Below, piece by piece: positions 7,257 through 14,455 of a DNA stretch of 64,000 bases. The position numbers and the translations under genes were made by a program. This stretch comes from Gluconobacter cerevisiae (lineage in GTDB: Bacteria > Pseudomonadota > Alphaproteobacteria > Acetobacterales > Acetobacteraceae): positions 62,001-126,000 of the forward strand of contig NZ_JABCQO010000005.1 in assembly GCF_015244675.1 (NCBI RefSeq), read 5' to 3'. A model generated the notes under the pieces. That model had not been told where the DNA came from. It ran no database searches and saw only the letters and a list, made by a program, of their open reading frames with translations. Each line of letters begins with the position of its first letter. The stretch's first letter is position 1.

Positions 7257-8543
7257 TCAGTCCTTGAAACGCTTGAGGATGATGCTCGCATTCGTCCCGC
7301 CGAAGCCAAAGCTGTTGGACAGGGCAACGTCGATCTTGCGCTGCTGAGCGACATGCGCCACGCGGTCGATCACGCTTTCACGCGCCGGATTGTCGAGGTT
7401 CAGGGTCGGCGGCACGATGCCGTCACGGATGGCCTGAAGGCAGAAAATCGCCTCAACCGCACCGGCCGCGCCCAGAAGATGGCCAATGGCCGACTTCGTG
7501 GAGGACATGACCAGACGCTTGGCGTCCTCGCCGAAGAAGCGCTCGACTGCATCAAGCTCAAGGTCATCCGCCATGGTGGAAGTTCCGTGGGCGTTGACAT
7601 AGTCGATATCGGCCGTGGTCAGGCCACCACTGTTGCGCAGCGCGGCTTTCATGGCACGGAACGCACCCTCATGGCCTTCAGCCGGGGCCGTGATGTGATG
7701 GGCATCGCCGGACATGCCGTAGCCGCCGATTTCACCATAGATCTTCGCACCACGGCGCTTGGCGTGCTCAAGTTCCTCAAGCACGACCACACCGGCACCC
7801 TCACCCATGATGAAGCCGTCGCGGTCCTTGTCCCAAGGGCGCGAAGCCTTGGTTGGATCGTCGTTGGAAGCAGTGGACAAAGCACGGGCCGAGCAGAACC
7901 CGGCAATTCCAAGCGAGCAGATCGCAGCTTCCGCACCACCGGCAATCATCACGTCCGCATCGCCATACTGAATCAGGCGTGAGGCGTCGCCAATGGCGTG
8001 AACGCCTGTCGCGCAGGCCGTCACGACAGCATGGTTCGGTCCCTTGAAGCCGTAGCGGATCGAAAGGTGACCGGAAATCAGATTGATCAGGGCCGAAGGA
8101 ATAAAGAACGGCGACAGACGGCGGGCTTTGCCGCTCGAAACCGTCAGGGAGCCGTCATAAATCGTCTGAAGACCGCCGATCCCCGAGCCGATCATGACGC
8201 CAGTGGCGCAGCGATCGTCCTCGTCCTCAGGCTTCCAGCCTGAATCCTCGACAGCTTGAATGGCTGCGGCAAGGCCCAGATGGATGAAGCGATCCATCTT
8301 CTTCTGGTCCTTGACCGGCACCCAGTCGGACAACGTGAGACCGCCTTCCGCCGTCGGGCCGTCCGGAACCTGTCCGGCGACCTGGGCAGGAAGGTCGGAG
8401 GGATCGAAATGCGTAATCCGGCCAATGCCGGACTGTCCTTCGATCAGCCGCTTCCAGGTCAGTTCCGCGCCCACAGCCAGTGGGCTGACAACACCGATAC
8501 CGGTTACGACGACACGCCGCCCGTTAGTTGCAGTCCCGCTCAT
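7257..8543 (-). CDS. fabF: 3-oxoacyl-[ACP] synthase II
   Basis: A 428-residue elongating ketoacyl-ACP synthase of type II fatty-acid synthesis. The catalytic triad is present: Cys in VTACATGVHA, His in NAHGTST and His in KSAIGHLLGAAG. The C-terminal SNSFGFGGTNAS loop is also present. A GTG at 8561 would add six residues. The ATG at 8543 is chosen because AAGAGG lies about 7 nt upstream. It condenses malonyl-ACP with acyl-ACP and usually sets the temperature-dependent 16:1 to 18:1 elongation. The gene follows acpP after 134 bp containing a strong hairpin, and precedes mltG. Confidence 0.97.
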   Translation of the reverse strand: MSGTATNGRRVVVTGIGVVSPLAVGAELTWKRLIEGQSGIGRITHFDPSDLPAQVAGQVPDGPTAEGGLTLSDWVPVKDQKKMDRFIHLGLAAAIQAVEDSGWKPEDEDDRCATGVMIGSGIGGLQTIYDGSLTVSSGKARRLSPFFIPSALINLISGHLSIRYGFKGPNHAVVTACATGVHAIGDASRLIQYGDADVMIAGGAEAAICSLGIAGFCSARALSTASNDDPTKASRPWDKDRDGFIMGEGAGVVVLEELEHAKRRGAKIYGEIGGYGMSGDAHHITAPAEGHEGAFRAMKAALRNSGGLTTADIDYVNAHGTSTMADDLELDAVERFFGEDAKRLVMSSTKSAIGHLLGAAGAVEAIFCLQAIRDGIVPPTLNLDNPARESVIDRVAHVAQQRKIDVALSNSFGFGGTNASIILKRFKD

Positions 8544-8635
8544 CGATGCCTCTTGTCTCACGTTATGTCCGGGTCTTGCAGCCGGGCCTCATGACAAGGC
8601 CTGACTGACCTCCCGCTCCATGGCGGAGCAGGAAT

Positions 8636-8659
8636 CCGGAGCCGGAAAACCGGCCCCGG
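8636..8659 (-). repeat. 10-bp hairpin between acpP and fabF
   Basis: Arms CCGGAGCCGG (8636-8645) and CCGGCCCCGG (8650-8659) pair over ten positions with one G-U wobble when read as minus-strand RNA, around a 4-nt loop. No T tract follows, so it is not a clear intrinsic terminator. A role in uncoupling acpP from fabF expression, by attenuation or by 3'-end protection of the abundant acpP message, is possible. Confidence 0.45.
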
Positions 8660-8677
8660 TCAGCTTGAGGACTGGCC

Positions 8678-8917
8678 TCAGGCTGCCTTCTGCTTTTCGA
8701 TGTAGTCGATGGCATCCTTGACGGTTGCGATCTTCTCGGCTGCATCTTCCGGGATCTCGACGGAGAAGGCTTCTTCGAAAGCCATGACCAGCTCGACCGT
8801 GTCGAGGCTGTCTGCGCCCAGATCGTCGATGAACGACGCGTCCGGCGTTACCTTGCTTTCGTCCACACCGAGGTGCTCGACAACGATCTTCTTTACCTTG
8901 TCAGCAATGTCGCTCAT
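8678..8917 (-). CDS. acpP: Acyl carrier protein
   Basis: A 79-residue acidic helical protein carrying the phosphopantetheine attachment site DSL in [17 protein letters not shown], with the Ser near residue 37. A longer frame to 8938 exists, but the ATG at 8917 ([10 protein letters not shown]) has AGAAGGA about 8 nt upstream and matches the usual ACP start. It carries growing acyl chains as 4'-phosphopantetheine thioesters for FabD, FabG and FabF, all encoded alongside. The gap of about 220 bp to fabG holds no gene that I can support and may contain a separate acpP promoter. Confidence 0.98.
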   Translation of the reverse strand: MSDIADKVKKIVVEHLGVDESKVTPDASFIDDLGADSLDTVELVMAFEEAFSVEIPEDAAEKIATVKDAIDYIEKQKAA

Positions 8918-9139
8918 CTGTTCGTTCCTTCTGCCCATCCGGGACCCTGTTGCCCGTCCGGTGCGTTACATCAAAACTCGTACTGCCGTCTGCCAGTCCG
9001 GAAGCCCAGTGGTTCCTCCAGAGCAGGGCCGCCCCCGTTGAAGGGGAGACGTTGCCGCCGGAAGAACCGGACATCAGCCTTCAGCAGGCCGGGCAAAGCA
9101 GCGCGCGATTAGCATGCTTTAACCAAAAAGGCCAAGCAT

Positions 9140-9880
9140 TCACACCATCGCCATGCCACCATTGACATGCAGGGTCGTACCCGTGACCCATGCTGCCTCT
9201 TCGGAAGCCAGATATACCACTGCGGACGCCACGTCACCAGTATTCCCCATCCGACCGAGCGGAATAGAGCCGACCAGCTTTTCACGCACCGCGTCCGGCA
9301 GCACATCCGTCATCGGCGTTTCGATGAAACCGGGCGCCACGACATTGACCGTCACACCACGCGGACCGGCTTCCTGCGCCAGAGATTTGCTCATGCCCAC
9401 GATGCCTGCCTTGGCGGCGGCATAGTTGGCCTGACCGGCATTGCCCGTCGTTCCCACCACGGAGGCGATCGAAATAATCCGCCCCGCACGACGGCGCAGC
9501 ATCCCCTTGAGGGCTGCGCGCGCCAGACGGAACGGGCTTTCCAGATCCACGGTCAGAACCTGCGACCAGTCGCTGTCCTTCATGCGGATGGCGAGCGTAT
9601 CGCGCGTCAGACCGGCATTGTTGACCAGAATGTCCAGCGGAGCACCCGCAGCGGCTTCGGCCTTCGCGACGAGGCCGTCAGCCTCGGCGGGGTCGGCCAG
9701 GTTGGCGACAGCGATATGGGCGCGTTCGCCGAGGCTGTCGGCCAGTTCCTGAAGGGCTGCTTCTCGGGTGCCGCTGAGCACGATGGTCGCGCCCTGAGCG
9801 TGAAGCTGGCGGGCGATGGCAGCGCCGATACCACCTGATGCGCCCGTCACGAGGGCCGTCTTGCCGGAAAGAGAAAACAT
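9140..9880 (-). CDS. fabG: 3-oxoacyl-[ACP] reductase
   Basis: A 246-residue short-chain dehydrogenase. The nucleotide-binding loop is TGASGGIGAAIA (about 13-24), NNAG is at about 90, and the Ser-Tyr-Lys triad is in IISIASVVG and ANYAAAKAG. PGFIETPMTDVLP is the usual post-active-site loop, and the C-terminus HVNGGMAMV is the classic FabG end. It reduces ketoacyl-ACP with NADPH. Its position directly after fabD and before acpP identifies it as the housekeeping FabG rather than one of the other SDRs in this window. Confidence 0.96.
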   Translation of the reverse strand: MFSLSGKTALVTGASGGIGAAIARQLHAQGATIVLSGTREAALQELADSLGERAHIAVANLADPAEADGLVAKAEAAAGAPLDILVNNAGLTRDTLAIRMKDSDWSQVLTVDLESPFRLARAALKGMLRRRAGRIISIASVVGTTGNAGQANYAAAKAGIVGMSKSLAQEAGPRGVTVNVVAPGFIETPMTDVLPDAVREKLVGSIPLGRMGNTGDVASAVVYLASEEAAWVTGTTLHVNGGMAMV

Positions 9881-9892
9881 GATCGGTTGTCC

Positions 9893-10837
9893 TTAAAGGG
9901 TCTTGAGCAGGGCTTCGATTTCGGCAGGCGTCCCGGCATTGCTGGTAGTCAGTTCTGGGGCAATACGACGCGCCAGACCGCACAGAACCTTGCCCGCACC
10001 AAGCTCATGCATGTTCGTCACGCCCATCGCCACCATGGCCTCCACACTTTCGCGCCAGCGCACCGTGCCCGTCACCTGCTTGACGAGCAGTTCGCGGATA
10101 ACGGCAGGATCGGTCACCTTGGCAGCCGTAACATTCGCAATGACGGGAACGGACGGTGCGTTCAGTGTCACGGTCGCAAGTGCATCTTCCATTTCGCGGG
10201 CGGCCGGAGCCATCAGCGACGAATGAAACGGTGCAGAGACCGGCAGCTTCACGGCGCGCTTGATGCCATGCTCCTTGGCGACAACGATGGCGCGGTCAAT
10301 GGCGCTCATCACGCCGGACACCACGATCTGCCCACCGCCATTATCGTTGGCGATTTCCAGCGTCTCGCCCTGAGAGGCTTCATCACAGATCGCACGGGCC
10401 TGAGACGCATCCACACCCAGAAGAGCCGCCATACCGCCCTCCCCGGTCGGGACAGCGCGCTGCATGGCCTGACCACGCAGGCGCAGCAGACGCGCACCTT
10501 CGGCAATCCCAAGCGTGCCAGCAGCGGCCAGCGCGGAATATTCACCTAGCGAATGCCCGGCCAGCAGGGTCGCCTTGTCCGCCAGTTTGAAACCGCCTTC
10601 GCTTTCCAGAGCGCGCACGGCGGCCAGCGAAACCGCGAACAGCGCGGGCTGGGCATTTTCCGTCCGTGTCAGTTCATCCGCATCACCAGTGAACATCAGG
10701 CGCGACAGATGATCGCCAAGCGCCTCATCAACTTCCTGAAAAACGGCGCGAGAGGATGCAAAAGCCTCGTGAAGGGCCTGTCCCATCCCGACGGACTGGC
10801 TCCCCTGTCCCGGAAAGACGAACGCGTGAACCGACAT
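9893..10837 (-). CDS. fabD: Malonyl-CoA:ACP transacylase
   Basis: A 314-residue acyltransferase. FPGQGSQSVGMG lies near the N-terminus. The nucleophile elbow GHSLGEYSALAAAG carries the catalytic Ser. The Arg-containing RLLRLRGQAMQ segment and the His-containing APFHSSLM complete the active site. A longer frame to 10894 exists. The ATG at 10837 is preceded by a strong AGGGGGA and begins MSVHAFVFPGQG, the family-typical start. It loads malonate onto ACP for FabF. First gene of the minus-strand fab-mltG set. Confidence 0.97.
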   Translation of the reverse strand: MSVHAFVFPGQGSQSVGMGQALHEAFASSRAVFQEVDEALGDHLSRLMFTGDADELTRTENAQPALFAVSLAAVRALESEGGFKLADKATLLAGHSLGEYSALAAAGTLGIAEGARLLRLRGQAMQRAVPTGEGGMAALLGVDASQARAICDEASQGETLEIANDNGGGQIVVSGVMSAIDRAIVVAKEHGIKRAVKLPVSAPFHSSLMAPAAREMEDALATVTLNAPSVPVIANVTAAKVTDPAVIRELLVKQVTGTVRWRESVEAMVAMGVTNMHELGAGKVLCGLARRIAPELTTSNAGTPAEIEALLKTL

Positions 10838-10909
10838 GGATCCCCCTGCTGGCAGTGAATTTAAGGTTTTGCGTGATGCGTCCTCACGATCCATCTGTCA
10901 AATCCCGCA

Positions 10910-11656
10910 TCAGTTTTTGCGCTTGAGCGTGAAGAATTCATCCGTCGGAATTTTCACACGGATCATGGAAAACGGCCTGTCGGAGCGAAACACGGTTCCG
11001 TCCTGATAATCCTGAGGATGGAGAATGAATGTATAGGGCGCAGCACCCTGATTATCGACCAGAAGCCTCGGCGTTTCGTTTTCCACGGCTTCAAAACGCG
11101 CGCCGGGTGCGACATCGACTTTGAGTCGATGAGCGTCAGGGGCAAGAAAAGCGAGGATGACACCAAAGAAATCGCGAATGGCGGCATTGATCTCACCGAG
11201 CCATCCCTCGGACTGCTCTTTCGTAAAAGACGGTGCCGGAAGAGGGTCAACCTCGATCGCCAGCTCAAGCTGGACTTTTCTGTTGGGCGGCAGGGTCAGC
11301 AGAACGGGAGGGTTTTCTGCCAAAAGCGCCTCGGAACGGGGAAAGTGCATTTCCCGGTCCTCGCCAACGAAAAGGGGTATATCGCCCTCTTTGGTATGGA
11401 GTACGACCCGCGCCTCAGACGGCACGGCATGGTCAGGCAGAATATCGCCCAGAAAATGCAGCGACAGATTCTTCCCGGCTTTTTCCGGCAGACGGTCAAA
11501 CCGGTCATAGACGCGGTAAATGCCTTTGTAGCTCCCGACACGTATGGCGTGCTGACCGGTGACGGTAACAGTTTCTTCTGGTTCGGCGGAAACACTGGAA
11601 AACGGCGCAATTAGCAGAACAGCAAGCAATCCCATGCTGATACAGGCTTTATTCAA
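10910..11656 (-). CDS. Secreted hypothetical protein
   Basis: A 248-residue protein that I do not recognise. The N-terminus is a typical Sec signal peptide ending PFSSVSA|EPEE. The mature part is predicted mainly beta-rich, with a proline-rich stretch ENPPVLLTLPPNRKVQLELA and the ending TLKRKN. Neither Cys nor obvious catalytic motifs are present in the mature chain. The start codon is TTG, with GGAGGGAAAGGG just upstream; a later ATG at 11635 lacks a ribosome-binding site and would shorten the signal. It lies upstream of fabD on the same strand (72-bp gap), possibly with its own promoter. Probably periplasmic; function unknown. Confidence 0.65.
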   Translation of the reverse strand: MNKACISMGLLAVLLIAPFSSVSAEPEETVTVTGQHAIRVGSYKGIYRVYDRFDRLPEKAGKNLSLHFLGDILPDHAVPSEARVVLHTKEGDIPLFVGEDREMHFPRSEALLAENPPVLLTLPPNRKVQLELAIEVDPLPAPSFTKEQSEGWLGEINAAIRDFFGVILAFLAPDAHRLKVDVAPGARFEAVENETPRLLVDNQGAAPYTFILHPQDYQDGTVFRSDRPFSMIRVKIPTDEFFTLKRKN

Positions 11657-11701
11657 AACCCTTTCCCTCCCGCTCCGTCACCGTGTCATGACAAAGAATG
11701 A

Positions 11702-12580
11702 CTATCCGATCTTCTGCATTACAATCAGAACCTGTGGCAACCGCACAGGATTGTCCATGTATTCGATCAGGCGGAACAGGCCGCCCCATGCTTTGATGAT
11801 GTAATTCCGCGGAATAATCGCCTCGCCATAATGCGACTGGGGCTGAGGCGGTTTTGAGGAGGCTGCATGAAGAAAGCGTCCGGCCTCGAACTCCGCATTC
11901 GCACGCGCCTCATCGGTGAAGCTGTCGGCACAGGCTTCGTGCCACGGATGCTCCAGACGGATGCCGGAGGCGCGCTTGAGCCTTTGCTCGGCGCAGAAGG
12001 CGATGAACCGGCGACTTTGTGTCGTCATGACCAGGATTCCACCCGGTTTGAGGAGTCGATGAAATTCCCTCACCCAGTGCCCCGCAAGAAATTCGTCCAG
12101 ATGCGAAAACACTGACCATGACGTTATCAGGTCAAAGCTCTCAGACGTCAGGAGCATGGGCGGCACCAGATCGCAGCCCAGAAAATTCAGCGCAGGATTA
12201 GCCCGCCGCGCCGCCATAAGAAAACGATCCGTGGTTTCCGCGCCATACAGGTTGGACGGACGAATATCTTTCATGAACAGCCGGGCGATACGCCCCCAGC
12301 CACATCCGAAATCCAGCAATCGCGTCTCAGGACGGACCGGACGCCCGGCATAAGCGCAGTACGCCTTGATTTCCCGAAAAAAGACATGGGCTTCATGGAT
12401 GGAAATTTCCCCATGATGGCCATGAATTTCCCGTTGCAGGTCGTCAGGGGGGAAAGATGGCATCATCACGCCCTGAATTTCAGGAATGCGCACGGACGAC
12501 ACCAGAACCTGAAGCCATTCTTCGTCACTGATACCATCAAAGGCATCAAAAACGGCGCTAATGCTTTCAGAATGGCTCAT
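11702..12580 (-). CDS. Class I SAM-dependent methyltransferase
   Basis: A 292-residue soluble protein with a Rossmann methyltransferase core. Motif I is LLDFGCGWGRIARLF (about 87-101). An acidic residue follows in LYGAETTDRF, then LGCDLVPP, and the post-motif strand FDLITSWSVFSHLDE precedes RLLKPGGILVMTTQS. This resembles methyltransferases acting on small molecules or glycans in envelope gene sets. TTG and ATG starts are adjacent. ATG at 12580 is chosen, with AGGA 4 nt upstream. The substrate is not readable from sequence. It is divergent from the acetoin reductase gene, with about 255 bp of AT-richer DNA between. Confidence 0.85.
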   Translation of the reverse strand: MSHSESISAVFDAFDGISDEEWLQVLVSSVRIPEIQGVMMPSFPPDDLQREIHGHHGEISIHEAHVFFREIKAYCAYAGRPVRPETRLLDFGCGWGRIARLFMKDIRPSNLYGAETTDRFLMAARRANPALNFLGCDLVPPMLLTSESFDLITSWSVFSHLDEFLAGHWVREFHRLLKPGGILVMTTQSRRFIAFCAEQRLKRASGIRLEHPWHEACADSFTDEARANAEFEAGRFLHAASSKPPQPQSHYGEAIIPRNYIIKAWGGLFRLIEYMDNPVRLPQVLIVMQKIG

Positions 12581-12835
12581 CAATTCCTGCCAGAGGCGTT
12601 TCGTAACGTTTATTTAACGCATTCTTGCAGCCCCGGAAACACATGACCAGAGCCACTTCAGGAAAATCGTAACCTTCGTTTCATCTGCGCTCTGTGTCGG
12701 ATCCTCTTGACACAATTCCGTGTAACGTTTGGAAAACAGGCGGTTTTTTGTGGAATCCCAAAATTAAAGAAACGATGGTTTGGACCGTCATGGCATTCAC
12801 ATGCGGATGACGGACAATCGAAGGATCTTTTTTCA

Positions 12836-13615
12836 ATGTCCCTTTCTGGAAAAGTAGCTGCCGTCACGGGCGCCGCCCAAGGCATCGGCAAGGCCATTGC
12901 CCTCCGTCTGGCCAAGGATGGCGCGGACATCATTCTGCTGGACGTCAAACAGGACATTCTGGCCCAGACCGCCAAAGAAGTTGAAGCGCTCGGACGGCGC
13001 GCAGTTGCGCTTACTGCTGATATCAGCAACCGCGACAAATTCGCCACGACCCTGCGCGAAGCTACGGAAAAGCTGGGCGGGCTGGACATCATGGTCAACA
13101 ATGCCGGGATCTGTCAGGTCAAGCCGGTTCTGGAGATCGAGCCTGCGGAAATCGAAAAGATCTTCAGCATCAACGTGCAGGGCGTGCTGTGGGGCATTCA
13201 GGCCGCTGCAAAGATTTTCCAGGAAAAGGGCACGAAGGGCAAAATCATCAATGCCTGCTCTATTGCCGGACATGAAGGCTATCCGCTGCTGGGTGCCTAT
13301 TCCGCCACCAAGTTCGCCGTCCGCGCCCTGACACAATCAGCCGCCAAGGAACTCGCTTCTTCAGGAATCACGGTCAATTCCTACTGCCCCGGCATCGTCG
13401 GAACGGATATGTGGGTCACGATCGACCAGCGCATGGCCGAAATTACCGGCACGGAAGTCGGCGCGACCTACAAGAAATATGTTGAGGGAATCGCTCTGGG
13501 GCGCGTGGAAACAGCCGATGACGTGGCGGGTTTCGTCGCCTATCTGTCCAGCAGCGACGCCGACTACATGACCGGTCAGTCCGTTCTGATCGACGGCGGC
13601 CTCGTCTTCCGCTGA
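12836..13615 (+). CDS. Acetoin reductase / 2,3-butanediol dehydrogenase-type SDR
   Basis: A 259-residue short-chain dehydrogenase. The glycine loop TGAAQGIGKAIA is followed by an acidic LLDVKQD, suggesting NAD preference. NNAGICQVKPV, INACSIAGHEGYP and the YSATKFAVRA tetrad are present. The segment SYCPGIVGTDMW resembles meso-2,3-butanediol dehydrogenases and acetoin reductases (BudC type), which interconvert diacetyl, acetoin and butanediol. A longer frame starts at 12707; the ATG at 12836 is preferred because AAGGA lies about 10 nt upstream and the extension has no family similarity. A consensus-like TTGACA at 12707-12712 in the upstream gap may be a -35 element, but I see no good -10. Exact substrate needs assay. 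Confidence 0.85.
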   Translation: MSLSGKVAAVTGAAQGIGKAIALRLAKDGADIILLDVKQDILAQTAKEVEALGRRAVALTADISNRDKFATTLREATEKLGGLDIMVNNAGICQVKPVLEIEPAEIEKIFSINVQGVLWGIQAAAKIFQEKGTKGKIINACSIAGHEGYPLLGAYSATKFAVRALTQSAAKELASSGITVNSYCPGIVGTDMWVTIDQRMAEITGTEVGATYKKYVEGIALGRVETADDVAGFVAYLSSSDADYMTGQSVLIDGGLVFR

Positions 13616-13618
13616 GAC

Positions 13619-13649
13619 CAAAAAAGGGGGCCGGTTTCCCGTGCCCCCT
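13619..13649 (-). terminator. Rho-independent terminator of the OpuAC-like gene
   Basis: Arms AGGGGGC (13625-13631) and GCCCCCT (13643-13649) are perfect complements. On the minus strand the hairpin is followed by six T (the plus-strand A run at 13620-13625). It lies between convergent genes and terminates the minus-strand gene ending at 13656. Confidence 0.75.
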
Positions 13650-13655
13650 GACGTG

Positions 13656-14381
13656 TCAGCGCCCGATCAGACGGCCGCGCTGCCAGGCTTCGGCCGCTCC
13701 CTCAGGATCTTGTCCGTCAACGGAAATGACATAATCCAGGGCGCTCATGACCTTGTTGCCCAGCATCATTTCAGAAAGCTCGTCCAGCAGATCGCTGTCT
13801 GCCTGACGCGCCGCATCTTCACGCAGAATCATCCGGACAGACATTTCGCCTCCCAGAAGACGTGACGGATCTTCGAGCACGGTCAGCAGATCAGTATGAA
13901 ACACCGCATGAGGTTGCGTTGCGACCACGAGCGGCTTCTCTCCGGCATCGCGCGCCTTTTCCAGACGCTCGATCAAAGCACCCTCACCGATGCTTTCAAT
14001 AGAGAGAACCGAAAGCGCCGGAAGCTGCTTGAGGGCCACTTCCAGAGCCTGCCGACTGTCATCGGCAACGATAATCCGGTCCACGTCTGCCGAAGTCAGG
14101 GTTCCAATAGCGCCCAGCGGCGCCAGTGCAGCAAAACTGACGACCGGCTGATACAGGTCGCCCAGAACCCGAAATCCCGGCCCCGCCAGATGTTCATCCC
14201 GCGGGAACCAGGCGGAGACCAGAAGATCAACCTCTCCCTGCTCCAGGGCATCTTCGACATCATCGGGATCAAGATCGACATACTCGACCTCGACCTCATA
14301 GGCCTCAAGCACGCGCGCGACCGCGCTGGCACATCCCGCATGCAACGAGGTGTACAGATGGCCGATCGTCATTTGTGTCAT
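13656..14381 (-). CDS. Orphan OpuAC-like (glycine betaine-binding fold) protein lacking a signal peptide
   Basis: A 241-residue protein resembling the substrate-binding domain of glycine betaine/proline ABC importers: HAGCASAVARVLEAYEVEVE, YVDLDPDDVEDALEQGEVDL and LVSAWFPRDEHL fit the beginning of that domain. Unlike true binding proteins it has no signal peptide or lipobox; it begins MTQMTIGHLY directly at the first strand. No permease or ATPase gene is adjacent. It is rich in acidic residues. It may be a cytosolic sensor, or an enzyme or chaperone domain derived from a binding protein. A perfect terminator follows. Function unknown. Confidence 0.6.
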   Translation of the reverse strand: MTQMTIGHLYTSLHAGCASAVARVLEAYEVEVEYVDLDPDDVEDALEQGEVDLLVSAWFPRDEHLAGPGFRVLGDLYQPVVSFAALAPLGAIGTLTSADVDRIIVADDSRQALEVALKQLPALSVLSIESIGEGALIERLEKARDAGEKPLVVATQPHAVFHTDLLTVLEDPSRLLGGEMSVRMILREDAARQADSDLLDELSEMMLGNKVMSALDYVISVDGQDPEGAAEAWQRGRLIGR

Positions 14382-14455
14382 GAGAATGGGTCCGTCAGGC
14401 AGAAAATTGAAACGTGAGACCGTGATTAGGCCCCACGTTCCAGTTTGTCACGACC

